DNA of 64,000 nucleotides from Gemmatimonadaceae bacterium (lineage in GTDB: Bacteria; Gemmatimonadota; Gemmatimonadetes; Gemmatimonadales; Gemmatimonadaceae), in the NCBI GenBank assembly GCA_036496605.1, contig DASXKV010000014.1, positions 1-64,000 on the forward strand, read 5' to 3'. Shown here piece by piece: positions 9,570 to 17,950 of this stretch (positions are counted from its first letter, which is position 1; each line of letters starts with the position of its first letter). The notes below the pieces were generated by a model. The model saw only the letters and a list, made by a program, of their open reading frames with translations, had not been told where the DNA came from and did no database searches. Both the position numbers and the translations under genes were made by a program.

Positions 9570-10017
9570 AAGTCCTGAAAATTAACGCCGCGTTCGCATT
9601 TCGCGGCATTCTCTTGCGCTTCGCGAATGCACCGGACGCCGCGATCTCGTCGCCGTGCCCGAAACGCTCGTCGGAATGACCGACAGGCTATGTCGCGCCG
9701 CTCGGCGTCGGTGAGGTTGTCCGATTTGGCCGTCGGATGTCGGTCGGCTCGCCTCGTTTCCGTGGCGTTAAGCGCACGGAACAGCGTTTGCCCTAGGTAG
9801 CGCCTAACGCGCGGAGCGCAGCCGATTGTGTAGTTGTTAGACAGTTCTAAACCGCGCAAGTGACAAGAATGCGAACAGTTTAGAGCATTCTAAGCTCAGC
9901 GTGTGAGGGGCGTCACTGGTTCCGACAAGTGTTTGGTGCAGTTTTGACCGTGTTCATTGGCGGTTCTTTCGAGCTGTCCCTTGCCGCCGACCGCAGTACT
10001 CACGGCAGCTCACTCTC
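9570..10017. other. 448-bp divergent intergenic region
   Basis: This gap separates the minus-strand U32 gene from the plus-strand lipoprotein gene and must hold both promoters. I see one octamer copy (GCCTAACG, 9802-9809), two matching dyads (annotated separately) and a weak TTGACC hexamer at 9944-9949 without a convincing -10 element. A 97-codon minus-strand frame fills part of it but looks non-coding. Base composition drops in GC around 9830-9960, as expected for a control region. Confidence 0.5.
9837..9893. promoter_or_regulatory. Two copies of the dyad TTAGA-N4-TCTAA (candidate operators)
   Basis: TTAGACAGTTCTAA (9837-9850) and TTAGAGCATTCTAA (9880-9893) have identical 5-base half-sites and a 4-base spacer. 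Their centres are 43 bp apart, close to four helical turns, so a dimeric regulator could sit on the same DNA face at both. Such AT-rich dyads stand out in this GC-rich DNA. They lie between the divergent U32 and lipoprotein genes. The regulator is unknown. Confidence 0.5.
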
Positions 10018-10761
10018 ATGAGGGCAAAGGCAATTATGCGCGTATCGACGCTGGTACGTTGGTGTACGGCGCTCACCGTGGTGGTTCTTGCCGCGGCGTG
10101 CTCCGACACCGCGACCGCGCCACCCACTCCTGCTGCGCGGCCCCGACTGTCCGTCGGGAGCTATGAGCAGTGGCTGCTGGACAACGGTGGCGCGAGCCGC
10201 GATGGACGCGGCCGCAAGAACAAGACGGATTCGGGCTGGACGCAGGATTTCACTGTCGATCCGACCCAGCCGTACACGCTCAAGGCTGGCGATCACGTCG
10301 TCACCTTCCCGGCGAACTCGATCTGCGACCCGGCGACGTCGGGTTACGGCGAGGCGCTCTGGGACGCGCCCTGCACCCCGCTGCAGGCGCCGATCACGAT
10401 TCACGCGAGCTGGAGCAACAAGCTGGGTCACGCGTTCATCGACTTCCAGCCGGCGCTTCGCTTCGCGCCCACGAATGATCCGTCGAAGTATGTGACGATC
10501 AACATGAAGGATTCGTGGGACCTCGACACGACGTATCACTATCCAATCTTCTGGCGGCGCCCATCCGATAGCGTCTGGGTGGACGAAAGCCTGGCCGATC
10601 CCTCGATGACTTCTGTCGAGGATCTGAAAGGAAACCGCGTCTCACGACGCCTCAAGCACTTCAGCGGTTATCTCGTCGGCGTCTCCGAGGTATGTGATGC
10701 CTGGGGCGGCTCCGACTGTAGCTCCGTGTTGTCGTTCTCCGGCTATCTGATGGGATTCTGA
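10018..10761 (+). CDS. Putative lipoprotein with two FSGY motifs
   Basis: A 247-residue secreted protein of unknown function. The N-terminus is a lipoprotein signal: basic start, hydrophobic run, then LAAAC, so lipidation is expected at that Cys. The ATG at 10036 (MRVSTLVRW) is an equally good start, with AAAGG five bases ahead. The mature part begins with a Pro/Ala linker and continues with a probable beta-rich domain holding two Cys pairs (ICDPAT..APCTP; VCDAW..SDCSS). The sequence FSGY occurs at about residues 215-218 and again at 240-243, as FSGYLMGF at the very C-terminus. The next small gene ends the same way. Two candidate operator dyads lie upstream. No family recognised. Confidence 0.75.
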   Translation: MRAKAIMRVSTLVRWCTALTVVVLAAACSDTATAPPTPAARPRLSVGSYEQWLLDNGGASRDGRGRKNKTDSGWTQDFTVDPTQPYTLKAGDHVVTFPANSICDPATSGYGEALWDAPCTPLQAPITIHASWSNKLGHAFIDFQPALRFAPTNDPSKYVTINMKDSWDLDTTYHYPIFWRRPSDSVWVDESLADPSMTSVEDLKGNRVSRRLKHFSGYLVGVSEVCDAWGGSDCSSVLSFSGYLMGF

Positions 10762-10826
10762 GCCTCCGCATACGACAACTCTTCCACTTCAACCCTTATT
10801 CGAACCCGACGGAGGCTCGATCCAAC

Positions 10827-11003
10827 ATGTCTCGAGTAACCATGCCGGTGCTGGTCCGGCTGCTGTTGTGCGCGGCGTTGTTCGGCGTGTTTAGCGCCAG
10901 CACGACTCCCTCGAATCAATGGTCATACGAGGGCGATAGTTCGGCAGCCACGCACCTGCCAACGACCAACTCTTTCTCAGGCTATATCATCGCGGTCGGA
11001 TGA
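10827..11003 (+). CDS. Small secreted protein with C-terminal FSGY motif
   Basis: A 58-codon gene. The start ATG is preceded by GGAGG about ten bases upstream, a better ribosome site than most here. The protein opens with a basic stretch and a hydrophobic run (MPVLVRLLLCAALFGVFSAS) that looks like a signal peptide, leaving a mature chain of only ~33 residues, Ser/Thr-rich. It ends FSGYIIAVG, closely matching FSGYLMGF at the end of the upstream lipoprotein. Shared ending, shared secretion signal and adjacency suggest a common role or partner. A hairpin 23 bases after the stop probably terminates both genes. Function unknown. Confidence 0.6.
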   Translation: MSRVTMPVLVRLLLCAALFGVFSASTTPSNQWSYEGDSSAATHLPTTNSFSGYIIAVG

Positions 11004-11025
11004 ACTGACCGCTATCAAGAAAGAA

Positions 11026-11062
11026 CATCGGGCCAGACCGGGATACCTCGGCTGGCCCGATG
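11026..11062 (+). terminator. Hairpin after the FSGY gene pair
   Basis: Perfect 10-bp inverted repeat CATCGGGCCA / TGGCCCGATG with a 17-base loop, followed by ACCTTTCCC. Placed between the small secreted gene and the large signalling gene, it is a likely though U-poor terminator. Confidence 0.55.
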
Positions 11063-11211
11063 ACCTTTCCCGCCTTCGGGGCGTCATAAGTCGAATGCGC
11101 TGCTGCACCTTCGTTGCGCCGGGGGCCGCGGATGGCGCGGCCAAAACTTCACTCGATTCATAGCCGCCGTTTGCCTCGACATCACTGTCCGTCGTCGCCG
11201 CCCGAGGACGC

Positions 11212-14200
11212 ATGAGCGACTCGCCGAAGCCCCTGTCGGACACGCACGAGCAGCCGCTCCAATCGCGGTTGCTGGCGGCGGCAACGTCGACAGCGGCGCT
11301 CATCGATCGGGCGCAACTCGCCGAACGTCAGGGTCGCACGCAGGAAGCACGGCAGCTGTACGAGCAGGCGCTGGGCCAGTTGCGTTCACCAGAAGAGGCG
11401 CCGATTGCGGCCTCGCTCCTGCGCTGGATCGGCATCACGCACGGTGTCGAGCTGAACCTCGACGCGGCGTTCGACTGTCTCGAGGCCGCGCTGGCCGTCG
11501 CCGAAGCGCTCGGCGACGAGGCCGCCGTCGGCCACGCGGTGAACGTTCAGGGTTTGCTCAATTACAAGATGGGGCGGCTCGACGAAGCAGAGCGCCTCTA
11601 TCTCAAGGCGCGCGAGAGTGCACGTCGTGCCGGCGAGGCAAAGCTGGCGGCGATGACCTCGCAGAACCTTGGCGTCATCGCGAACATTCGTGGTGAGCTC
11701 GAGCAGGCGCTCTGGCACTATGAGGCGAGCCTCGCCGACTATCGCGCGCTGGGGCTCGCCAAGTACATCTGCATCACGCTCAACAACCTCGGCATGCTCT
11801 ACACCCGCATGGAACGGTGGGAGACCGCCGAGCGTGCATACGAGGAGGCGATTCCGCTCAGCCAACAGATCGGTGACGTCGGCGTTCGCGTCATTCTCGA
11901 GGTCAACTTCGCCATTCTCTGGATCTCGCGAAAGGAATTCGCCAAGGCTCGTCAGGCGTGTGATCGCGCGCTCGCGATCGCCGAAGAGACGCAGCACACC
12001 GAGGCCATCGGCGAGGTGCAGAAGTGCTACGGCGTGATCTTCCGCGAGACCGGCGACTTCGGTGCCGCCGAGGAGGCCTTCCGGAATGCCGTCGATCTCG
12101 CCGATTCACGACAGGATCTCCTGCTCTCGGCGGAAATCGCGCGCGAGCTCGCCGAGCTCTATCGCTTGCAGGGCCGCAATCGCGACACGCTGCAGAGCCT
12201 GAATCGTGCGCACCGGCTCTTTACGCAACTCCACGCCCGCCCCGATCTCGCCGACATCGATCGTCAAACGACTCGGCTCGAGAGCGACTTCCTCGACGTC
12301 GTCCGGCGCTGGGGTGAGTCGATCGAATCCAAAGATCACTACACGCAGGGTCACTGCGAGCGCGTTGCCGATCTTGCGTGTGCACTCGCGGCGGAAGCCG
12401 GGCTCGATCAGAAGTCACTCTTCTGGTTCCGCATCGGTGCATTGTTGCACGACGTCGGCAAGCTGATGATTCCCCCGGAAATTCTCAACAAGCCGGGCCG
12501 CCTAACGGCAGAAGAGTGGGTGATGATCAAGAAGCACCCCGTGTGGGGAGTCGAGATGCTCGCGGACATCGACTTCCCCTGGGACGTACGCCCGATCGTC
12601 GAATCCCACCACGAGCGCTGGGACGGTGCCGGCTATCCGCACGGACTCAAGGGGGAGGAGATTCCGCGAACGGCGCGCATCCTCTGCATCGCCGACGTGT
12701 ACGATGCGCTGACGTCCGAGCGCAGCTACAAGAAGCCGGTATCGCACGATCAGGCGCTCGACATGATGCGCAGCGATGTCGGGCACCAGTTCGATCCCGA
12801 GCTCTTCCCGCAATTCGAGACGATCATGGAGCGTCTCGGCCCGCCACGGCGCGGCCTTGCTGATCCGACGACGCCAGCCGAGCACGTTCACGCCGCGTCA
12901 CCGAGCGAGGTGCCAGGTGAAGTCGATGACCTCACCGGCGTGCTGGTTCGTCGCGCCTTTCTCGACGCCGCGAACACTACCCTGCTCCGCCGTCGCACGA
13001 ACGACCCTGCCTCAGCGCTCCTCGTGATCGACGTCGACCACTTCAAGCTGGTCAACGACACGTACGGCCACCTCCAGGGCGACGACGTGCTCAAAGCCGT
13101 CGTCGCGCTGCTCAAGCGCGGTGTACGCGGTGGCGACGTCATCGGTCGTTATGCAGGCGACGAGTTCGTCGTGCTGCTCCCGCGCACGACGATGGATACG
13201 GCACGCGAGGTGGCGGACCGGCTTCGTACGGCCGTCGAGCGCGAGCGGATCTCATTGCGGGGCACGCCGAGCGAGACCGTTGGCGTCACACTCTCGATTG
13301 GTGTCGCGACGGCGGAGCACGCAGACCACGTCGAAGCGGTGTTCGCCGCCGCCGACCGCGCGCTCTACGAGGCCAAGCGCGCAGGGCGAAACGCGGTTGC
13401 GCTCGCAGGCACCGCGACCGAATCGTCGCAGCCGCAGCTCAACCTCAATCGGTTCGTCGGTCGCGTCGAAGAGCTCAAACGCCTCGTGCGCATGCTCGAT
13501 ACGTCGTTCCGAGGCGAACCCCGTGTCGTCGCCGTCGTCGGTGAGGCCGGTGTCGGCAAATCGACGCTGCTTCGCCAGCTCCTGCCCGAAGTCCGTCTCC
13601 GCGGTGGCTCACTCGTCATGGGTCGCGCGCTCGAGGCGGACGTGAAGCCGCCCTATGGTCCGTGGGCAGAGATTCTATCGTCGATCAAGCAGCGCGTGAA
13701 CGCGCCCGGTCGCGTCTGGCGTGAATTGCCGCGACTCGTTCCCGCCCTGTCCGATGGCAGCGAGCCACGCCCGGAGAGCACAGGCAGCAAGTACGCGTTG
13801 TACGAGGAAATCGTCGAATACGTTCGGCTCGCGGCGGCCACCTGCCCGCTCGTGCTGGTGCTGGACGACATGCAGTGGGCCGACTCGGCCACCTGGGACA
13901 CACTCGAACACCTCGTGCCGCAGCTCGATCAGGATCACATCTTCATCTGCCTCACGATCCGCGCCGAGGACAAGAGCAAGGACGTCATGGATCGGCGGCG
14001 GCGCCTCTCGCGCGACGAGCGATTCAGCGAGATCTCGCTCCAACGCCTAACGCGAGCGGAGCTCGAGCAGTGGCTCACCGCCGCGTCGCGCGGACAGGAG
14101 CTCGGACGCGAGCTCCTGCCGGTGCTCTATCGTCACACGGAAGGCAATCCGTTCCTCGTCGTCCAGGTGCTGCGCGCCCTCGTCGAGGAAGGCGAAATTC

Positions 14201-16008
14201 GCTACGAGGGCGAACGGTGGATCTGGAAACAGACGTCCGAGCTACGGCTCCCCGTCGCGGTGAGCGACTTGATGGCGCGCCGTCTCGACCGACTCAGTGA
14301 GCGCACCCGCAACATTCTGACGACGGCGGCGGTCATTGGCCGCGTTTTTGACATCGACCTCGCGCTCGCCGCGGGCGCCGGCACCGAAGACGAATTGCTC
14401 GACGTGATCGACGAAGCGGTCGCCGCCGCGGTGCTCGAGCCGTCGCGCGGCGACGCCGACTCCTACGCATTCACGCACACGCTGCTCCTCGACGCAATCA
14501 AGGAGACGGCGAACCCGCGTCGCTTGAAACGCATTCACCACGCGGTGGGTGAAGCGCTCGAGAAGCGTAGCTCCAACGCCATCGCCGAGTTGGCCGATCA
14601 CTTCGACCAGGCCGGCGTGAGCGACAAAGCATATCGTTATGCTATGCAGGCGGGCGAGAGCGCGACGACGGTATACGCGCACGACGAGGCCGCGGCCTTC
14701 TTCACGATGGCGCAGCGCCACCCCGCGACGCCGTCGGAGCGTCTCAATGCCTTCATGGGCGCGGTCAAGGTGGCCGAGGTCTCCGGCCGATATGCAGAAG
14801 CGGTCGAGTTGTGCAAGACGGCGCTCAGCAGCGTCCAGGATGACGTCACGCCGGCCGAGAAGCTGCCACTTCTCATCTTGTATGAACGGGTCCAGGCATT
14901 CCTCGGCAAACCGCTGACGCAGACGCTCGAGGTCTACCAGTCACTCCTCAAGCAAGCCGAGGAGATGGGTATGCAGAAGGAGCGCGTCTCGCTTCTCACA
15001 ATGCTCTCGACGACCTACGGCAGCCTGGGCGACCCCGCCACCGCACAGCGGTTGGCGCGCGAGAGCGCCGACATGGCCGAGCGGATCGGCGAGCGGCTGT
15101 TGCATGCGCACGCGCTCATGCGTGTCGGCTGGACGCTATTCGAGGCAGGCTCAGAGGAAGCGATCGTCCATTATCGGCGCGCGCAGGAAATCTGCAGCGA
15201 GATGGACGACCGGCATGGTTACGTGCGCTGCCAGATCACAATCGGCGTCAGCTACTCGAAGGTTGGAAACATGGCGGCGGCAATCGAAGCGTTTCGAAGC
15301 GCGGTCGAACTCGGCTTGCAGGCGGGTGCCCCGGACTGGGCGGGTGTCGCCGCGCTCAACCTCGGCGTGCTCTTCATGTGGAGTGGTCGCTTCGACGAGG
15401 CGCGGCAGCGTTTCGACGAAGCGCGAAAGCTGTTCATCAAGCTCAAGAACGAGCTGCACCGCGTCGCAACGATCTACAACATGGGTCACCTCGCGAGGGA
15501 GAGCGGCGATCCGACCCGCGCGCTGGAGCTTTACGAGGAGGCAGCAACGAGCGCGCGACGCCTCGGTCAGCTGGACATGGAAATCGGCGCGCTTGCCGGC
15601 GCCGGCTTGGCCGGTCTCGATCTCAACCGTCGCGACTACGCATATACCGCTGCGCGTAACGCCGAGACGATGGTGGGTGAGCGCTTTGACTGGTGGTTCC
15701 AGAACCGCGAGCTCGTCGAGGCGCTGAGCGTACGCGTCACGCTGGAGCTTGGCCGTCGCGACGAAGCCGAACAGCGCTTCCGCACCGCCCTCGCGGATAC
15801 GGAGCCGCGCGATGCGCGTTGTGCCGCCTGGTTGGCTGCAGAGTGTGCGCCCGCGCTCATTGCCGCCGGCGCCGATGTGTGGGATTTCGTGAGGAGGTTC
15901 TCGCAGCGCGCCGATGACCTGGGGTATACGGCACTCGCGACGCGATTCCGATCGTTGCTCGCGCGCCACGGCCGATCCTCGGGCGGGCGCCACGCGATGG
16001 GCGCCTAA
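11212..16008 (+). CDS. TPR / HD-GYP / GGDEF / STAND-ATPase fusion protein
   Basis: A 1598-residue cytoplasmic signalling protein with no membrane segment. Order: N-terminal TPR array (~30-340); HD-GYP domain (~370-545) with LLHDVGK and an intact HHERWDGAGYP, so c-di-GMP hydrolysis is expected; GGDEF domain (~570-735) with AGDEF at the active loop and RGGD five residues before it, the product-inhibition site; a MalT/AAA_16-like NTPase (~745-1010) opening FVGRVEELKRL with Walker A GEAGVGKST and LDDMQWAD as Walker B; then a winged-helix-like region and a C-terminal TPR solenoid to the end. Domain assignments are firm; the combination is unusual. Possibly it makes and degrades c-di-GMP in response to a ligand or partner sensed by the TPR/STAND part. 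Its stop codon lies in an octamer copy. Confidence 0.92.
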   Translation: MSDSPKPLSDTHEQPLQSRLLAAATSTAALIDRAQLAERQGRTQEARQLYEQALGQLRSPEEAPIAASLLRWIGITHGVELNLDAAFDCLEAALAVAEALGDEAAVGHAVNVQGLLNYKMGRLDEAERLYLKARESARRAGEAKLAAMTSQNLGVIANIRGELEQALWHYEASLADYRALGLAKYICITLNNLGMLYTRMERWETAERAYEEAIPLSQQIGDVGVRVILEVNFAILWISRKEFAKARQACDRALAIAEETQHTEAIGEVQKCYGVIFRETGDFGAAEEAFRNAVDLADSRQDLLLSAEIARELAELYRLQGRNRDTLQSLNRAHRLFTQLHARPDLADIDRQTTRLESDFLDVVRRWGESIESKDHYTQGHCERVADLACALAAEAGLDQKSLFWFRIGALLHDVGKLMIPPEILNKPGRLTAEEWVMIKKHPVWGVEMLADIDFPWDVRPIVESHHERWDGAGYPHGLKGEEIPRTARILCIADVYDALTSERSYKKPVSHDQALDMMRSDVGHQFDPELFPQFETIMERLGPPRRGLADPTTPAEHVHAASPSEVPGEVDDLTGVLVRRAFLDAANTTLLRRRTNDPASALLVIDVDHFKLVNDTYGHLQGDDVLKAVVALLKRGVRGGDVIGRYAGDEFVVLLPRTTMDTAREVADRLRTAVERERISLRGTPSETVGVTLSIGVATAEHADHVEAVFAAADRALYEAKRAGRNAVALAGTATESSQPQLNLNRFVGRVEELKRLVRMLDTSFRGEPRVVAVVGEAGVGKSTLLRQLLPEVRLRGGSLVMGRALEADVKPPYGPWAEILSSIKQRVNAPGRVWRELPRLVPALSDGSEPRPESTGSKYALYEEIVEYVRLAAATCPLVLVLDDMQWADSATWDTLEHLVPQLDQDHIFICLTIRAEDKSKDVMDRRRRLSRDERFSEISLQRLTRAELEQWLTAASRGQELGRELLPVLYRHTEGNPFLVVQVLRALVEEGEIRYEGERWIWKQTSELRLPVAVSDLMARRLDRLSERTRNILTTAAVIGRVFDIDLALAAGAGTEDELLDVIDEAVAAAVLEPSRGDADSYAFTHTLLLDAIKETANPRRLKRIHHAVGEALEKRSSNAIAELADHFDQAGVSDKAYRYAMQAGESATTVYAHDEAAAFFTMAQRHPATPSERLNAFMGAVKVAEVSGRYAEAVELCKTALSSVQDDVTPAEKLPLLILYERVQAFLGKPLTQTLEVYQSLLKQAEEMGMQKERVSLLTMLSTTYGSLGDPATAQRLARESADMAERIGERLLHAHALMRVGWTLFEAGSEEAIVHYRRAQEICSEMDDRHGYVRCQITIGVSYSKVGNMAAAIEAFRSAVELGLQAGAPDWAGVAALNLGVLFMWSGRFDEARQRFDEARKLFIKLKNELHRVATIYNMGHLARESGDPTRALELYEEAATSARRLGQLDMEIGALAGAGLAGLDLNRRDYAYTAARNAETMVGERFDWWFQNRELVEALSVRVTLELGRRDEAEQRFRTALADTEPRDARCAAWLAAECAPALIAAGADVWDFVRRFSQRADDLGYTALATRFRSLLARHGRSSGGRHAMGA

Positions 16009-16205
16009 CGGTTCTCATCCCCCGCGTCGTCCGCGGAACGGCGGCGACGTGACGACCGCGGTCCGATGAATCGGAGTGCGGCCGCGGCGGCGAGAAAAGC
16101 GATACCGATCCAGCGCAGGCGTCCCGTGTCGGTGCGAACACCGTAACCAAAGAGCACGAGCCCGATCAAAGTGAGCCCCAACTTCAGCTGCGTGAGAGCG
16201 CTCAT
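16005..16205 (-). CDS. Small membrane protein
   Basis: A 66-residue protein with two hydrophobic segments (LGLTLIGLVLFGYGV and IGIAFLAAAAALRFI) separated by a short loop containing RTDTGRLRW, and a strongly basic tail (SSRRRRS) ending DDAGDENR. It is the last gene of the long minus-strand group. Its TAG stop overlaps the TAA stop of the convergent giant gene within a single octamer GCCTAACG. The double-hairpin membrane topology is inferred from hydrophobicity by eye. Function unknown. Confidence 0.6.
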   Translation of the reverse strand: MSALTQLKLGLTLIGLVLFGYGVRTDTGRLRWIGIAFLAAAAALRFIGPRSSRRRRSADDAGDENR

Positions 16206-16223
16206 GGCTTCTGCACGCGCGGG

Positions 16224-16586
16224 CTACCTGACGCCGCCTTCCGGCAGGCCGTACCGCTTCGCGTCCGTATCGGGAACCTCGATCACCATGCGGAGTAGCG
16301 CCGTCGAGAACACCTTCCCTTGCGCGTCGGTCTTGAGCGAGAGCGTGCCTCCACCGTCCAGCGCGCCGTGCAGCAGAAAATTGAGCGCCTTGAGATTGGG
16401 CAACTCGTAACGCTCGACGTCACCGGTGATGACGGCATGAAAGTGATCGCGCACGCGTTCGCGCGTCACGTACTTCTCGAGCAGCGGATACCACTCCGGT
16501 TTCAGCGCAATGAGACCGACGTTGGCAGTGTCGCCCTTGTCACCCGAGCGCGCGTGCGCGACCGCAACGAGCTGAACTCGCATCAT
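16224..16586 (-). CDS. AtuA-like small protein (ferredoxin-like fold domain)
   Basis: A 120-residue protein corresponding to the small domain that follows the AtuA/DUF1446 domain in single-chain homologues. Hallmarks are [19 protein letters not shown] near the N-terminus and [19 protein letters not shown] in the middle. The start ATG forms an ATGA overlap with the stop of the AtuA gene upstream, implying the two products are made together and form a complex. Family members occur in acyclic terpene and branched-chain acyl-CoA degradation clusters; biochemical role is unproven. Confidence 0.88.
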   Translation of the reverse strand: MMRVQLVAVAHARSGDKGDTANVGLIALKPEWYPLLEKYVTRERVRDHFHAVITGDVERYELPNLKALNFLLHGALDGGGTLSLKTDAQGKVFSTALLRMVIEVPDTDAKRYGLPEGGVR

Positions 16587-17950
16587 GCCACCTCGACCTT
16601 CGTCTGGACGACACGCTTGTCGATCAGCGCTGGCCAATAGGCGACAATCTCCTCGACTTTGGGGCGTCCGCCGGCAAAGCCCGTGACGGTGGGCGGACCG
16701 TTCAGCACGAGCGGGGCCAGCTCGCGGGTGAATCGCTCGACGACGGCGCGATCCGGCGAGCGGACACCGACGCGCAGTTGGACTTCGGCGGCGTCGTGAC
16801 TCTCGCCCGAGAGCGGGCCATGGGCTGCCGACACGCCAACGAACTCGGTGAGTATCTGGTCGAACTCGAGACCGAGATGGTCCAGCCTGGCCCGGAGAAC
16901 TTCATCTGCCTTACGAGCCTTGTCGAGGGCATCGGGCCAGGCATACACAAGCGTGCCGACCGCCTTGAAGCCGGCGCGATAGGCAATCGAGACCTTCAGC
17001 TTGTCCGTTGGCGGTCGGCCCTTGATGCCAAAGACGCGCACCCGATCCGGACCGTCCGGCGCGAGCTCGATCGTTGTGAAATCGGCGATCACGTCCGGTG
17101 TGATGTACGAGTGCGGATCACCCATCTCGTACACGAGCTGCTCGGTGACCGACTGCACGGAGATGCGGCCACCCGTGTGGGGATGTTTAGCAATCACGAA
17201 CGTGCCGTCAGGATTCGCTTCGACGATCGGATAGCCGACGTTCGCGAGGTCCGGAATGTTTCGCCAATCGAACAGACAATTTCCCCCAGAGCACTGCGCG
17301 CCGCATTCGATGGTGTGGCCGGCGATGATGCCCGCCGCCAACTTGTTCCAGTCGTCCGCCGCCCAATTGAACTCATAACGAATCGGCGCCATCGTGAGCG
17401 CCGTATCGGTTGACCGGCCCGTGATGACGACATTCGCGCCCCGCTCGAGCGCCTCGACGATCGGCACCGAGCCGATGTACGCATTGGCGGATAGCACTCG
17501 ATCGCGGACCGTCGCCAGCGCTTCGCCGGTATCCATGTTACGCAATTCGTGTCCAGCTGCGATCAACTCGTCGAGTCGCGGCAAGAGATCGTCACCCGTG
17601 ACGACGCCGACGCGCACAGTCCCGCGCGCGCCACCTCGCTCGGCGACGCCACGTATTGCCTCGGCGCATGCCGGCGGATTCACGCCGCCCGCGTTCGCGA
17701 TAACGCGCACCCCACGCTTCGCGATCGCGGGCAGAATGCTCTCCACCGCGCCGACAAAGTCGCGCGCGTAGCCGAGCTTCGGATCGCGTTCCTTCTGCTT
17801 TTGCAGAATGGACATCGTCACCTCGGCCAGGTAATCGAGCATGAGGTAATCGATGTCGCCGCCCTCGACCTGACGCCGTGGTGCCTCGAGCCAATCTCCC
17901 CAGAACCCCTGGCCCGAGGCGACGCGTACCAATTGCTTTCTCCTCGTCAT
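16583..17950 (-). CDS. AtuA family protein (DUF1446)
   Basis: A 455-residue protein of the acyclic-terpene-utilisation AtuA family. Characteristic segments are GQGFWGDW at the start, [24 protein letters not shown], and [15 protein letters not shown] with its cysteines. No mechanism is established for the family; genetic data elsewhere link it to citronellol/geraniol degradation and to branched acyl-CoA breakdown. Here it follows an acyl-CoA carboxylase beta subunit by an ATGA overlap and precedes its small partner by another. Splitting AtuA and its C-terminal domain into two genes is a known variant. Confidence 0.9.
   Translation of the reverse strand: MTRRKQLVRVASGQGFWGDWLEAPRRQVEGGDIDYLMLDYLAEVTMSILQKQKERDPKLGYARDFVGAVESILPAIAKRGVRVIANAGGVNPPACAEAIRGVAERGGARGTVRVGVVTGDDLLPRLDELIAAGHELRNMDTGEALATVRDRVLSANAYIGSVPIVEALERGANVVITGRSTDTALTMAPIRYEFNWAADDWNKLAAGIIAGHTIECGAQCSGGNCLFDWRNIPDLANVGYPIVEANPDGTFVIAKHPHTGGRISVQSVTEQLVYEMGDPHSYITPDVIADFTTIELAPDGPDRVRVFGIKGRPPTDKLKVSIAYRAGFKAVGTLVYAWPDALDKARKADEVLRARLDHLGLEFDQILTEFVGVSAAHGPLSGESHDAAEVQLRVGVRSPDRAVVERFTRELAPLVLNGPPTVTGFAGGRPKVEEIVAYWPALIDKRVVQTKVEVA

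Noticed and set aside
9566-9859. 97-codon minus-strand frame in the gap upstream of the U32 gene
   Set aside because: Arg-rich shadow-like composition, no ribosome site, and it covers the octamer and one of the candidate operator dyads.
10977-11303. 108-codon minus-strand frame between the small secreted gene and the giant signalling gene
   Set aside because: It runs through a hairpin and into the start of a certain gene on the other strand; no coding character.
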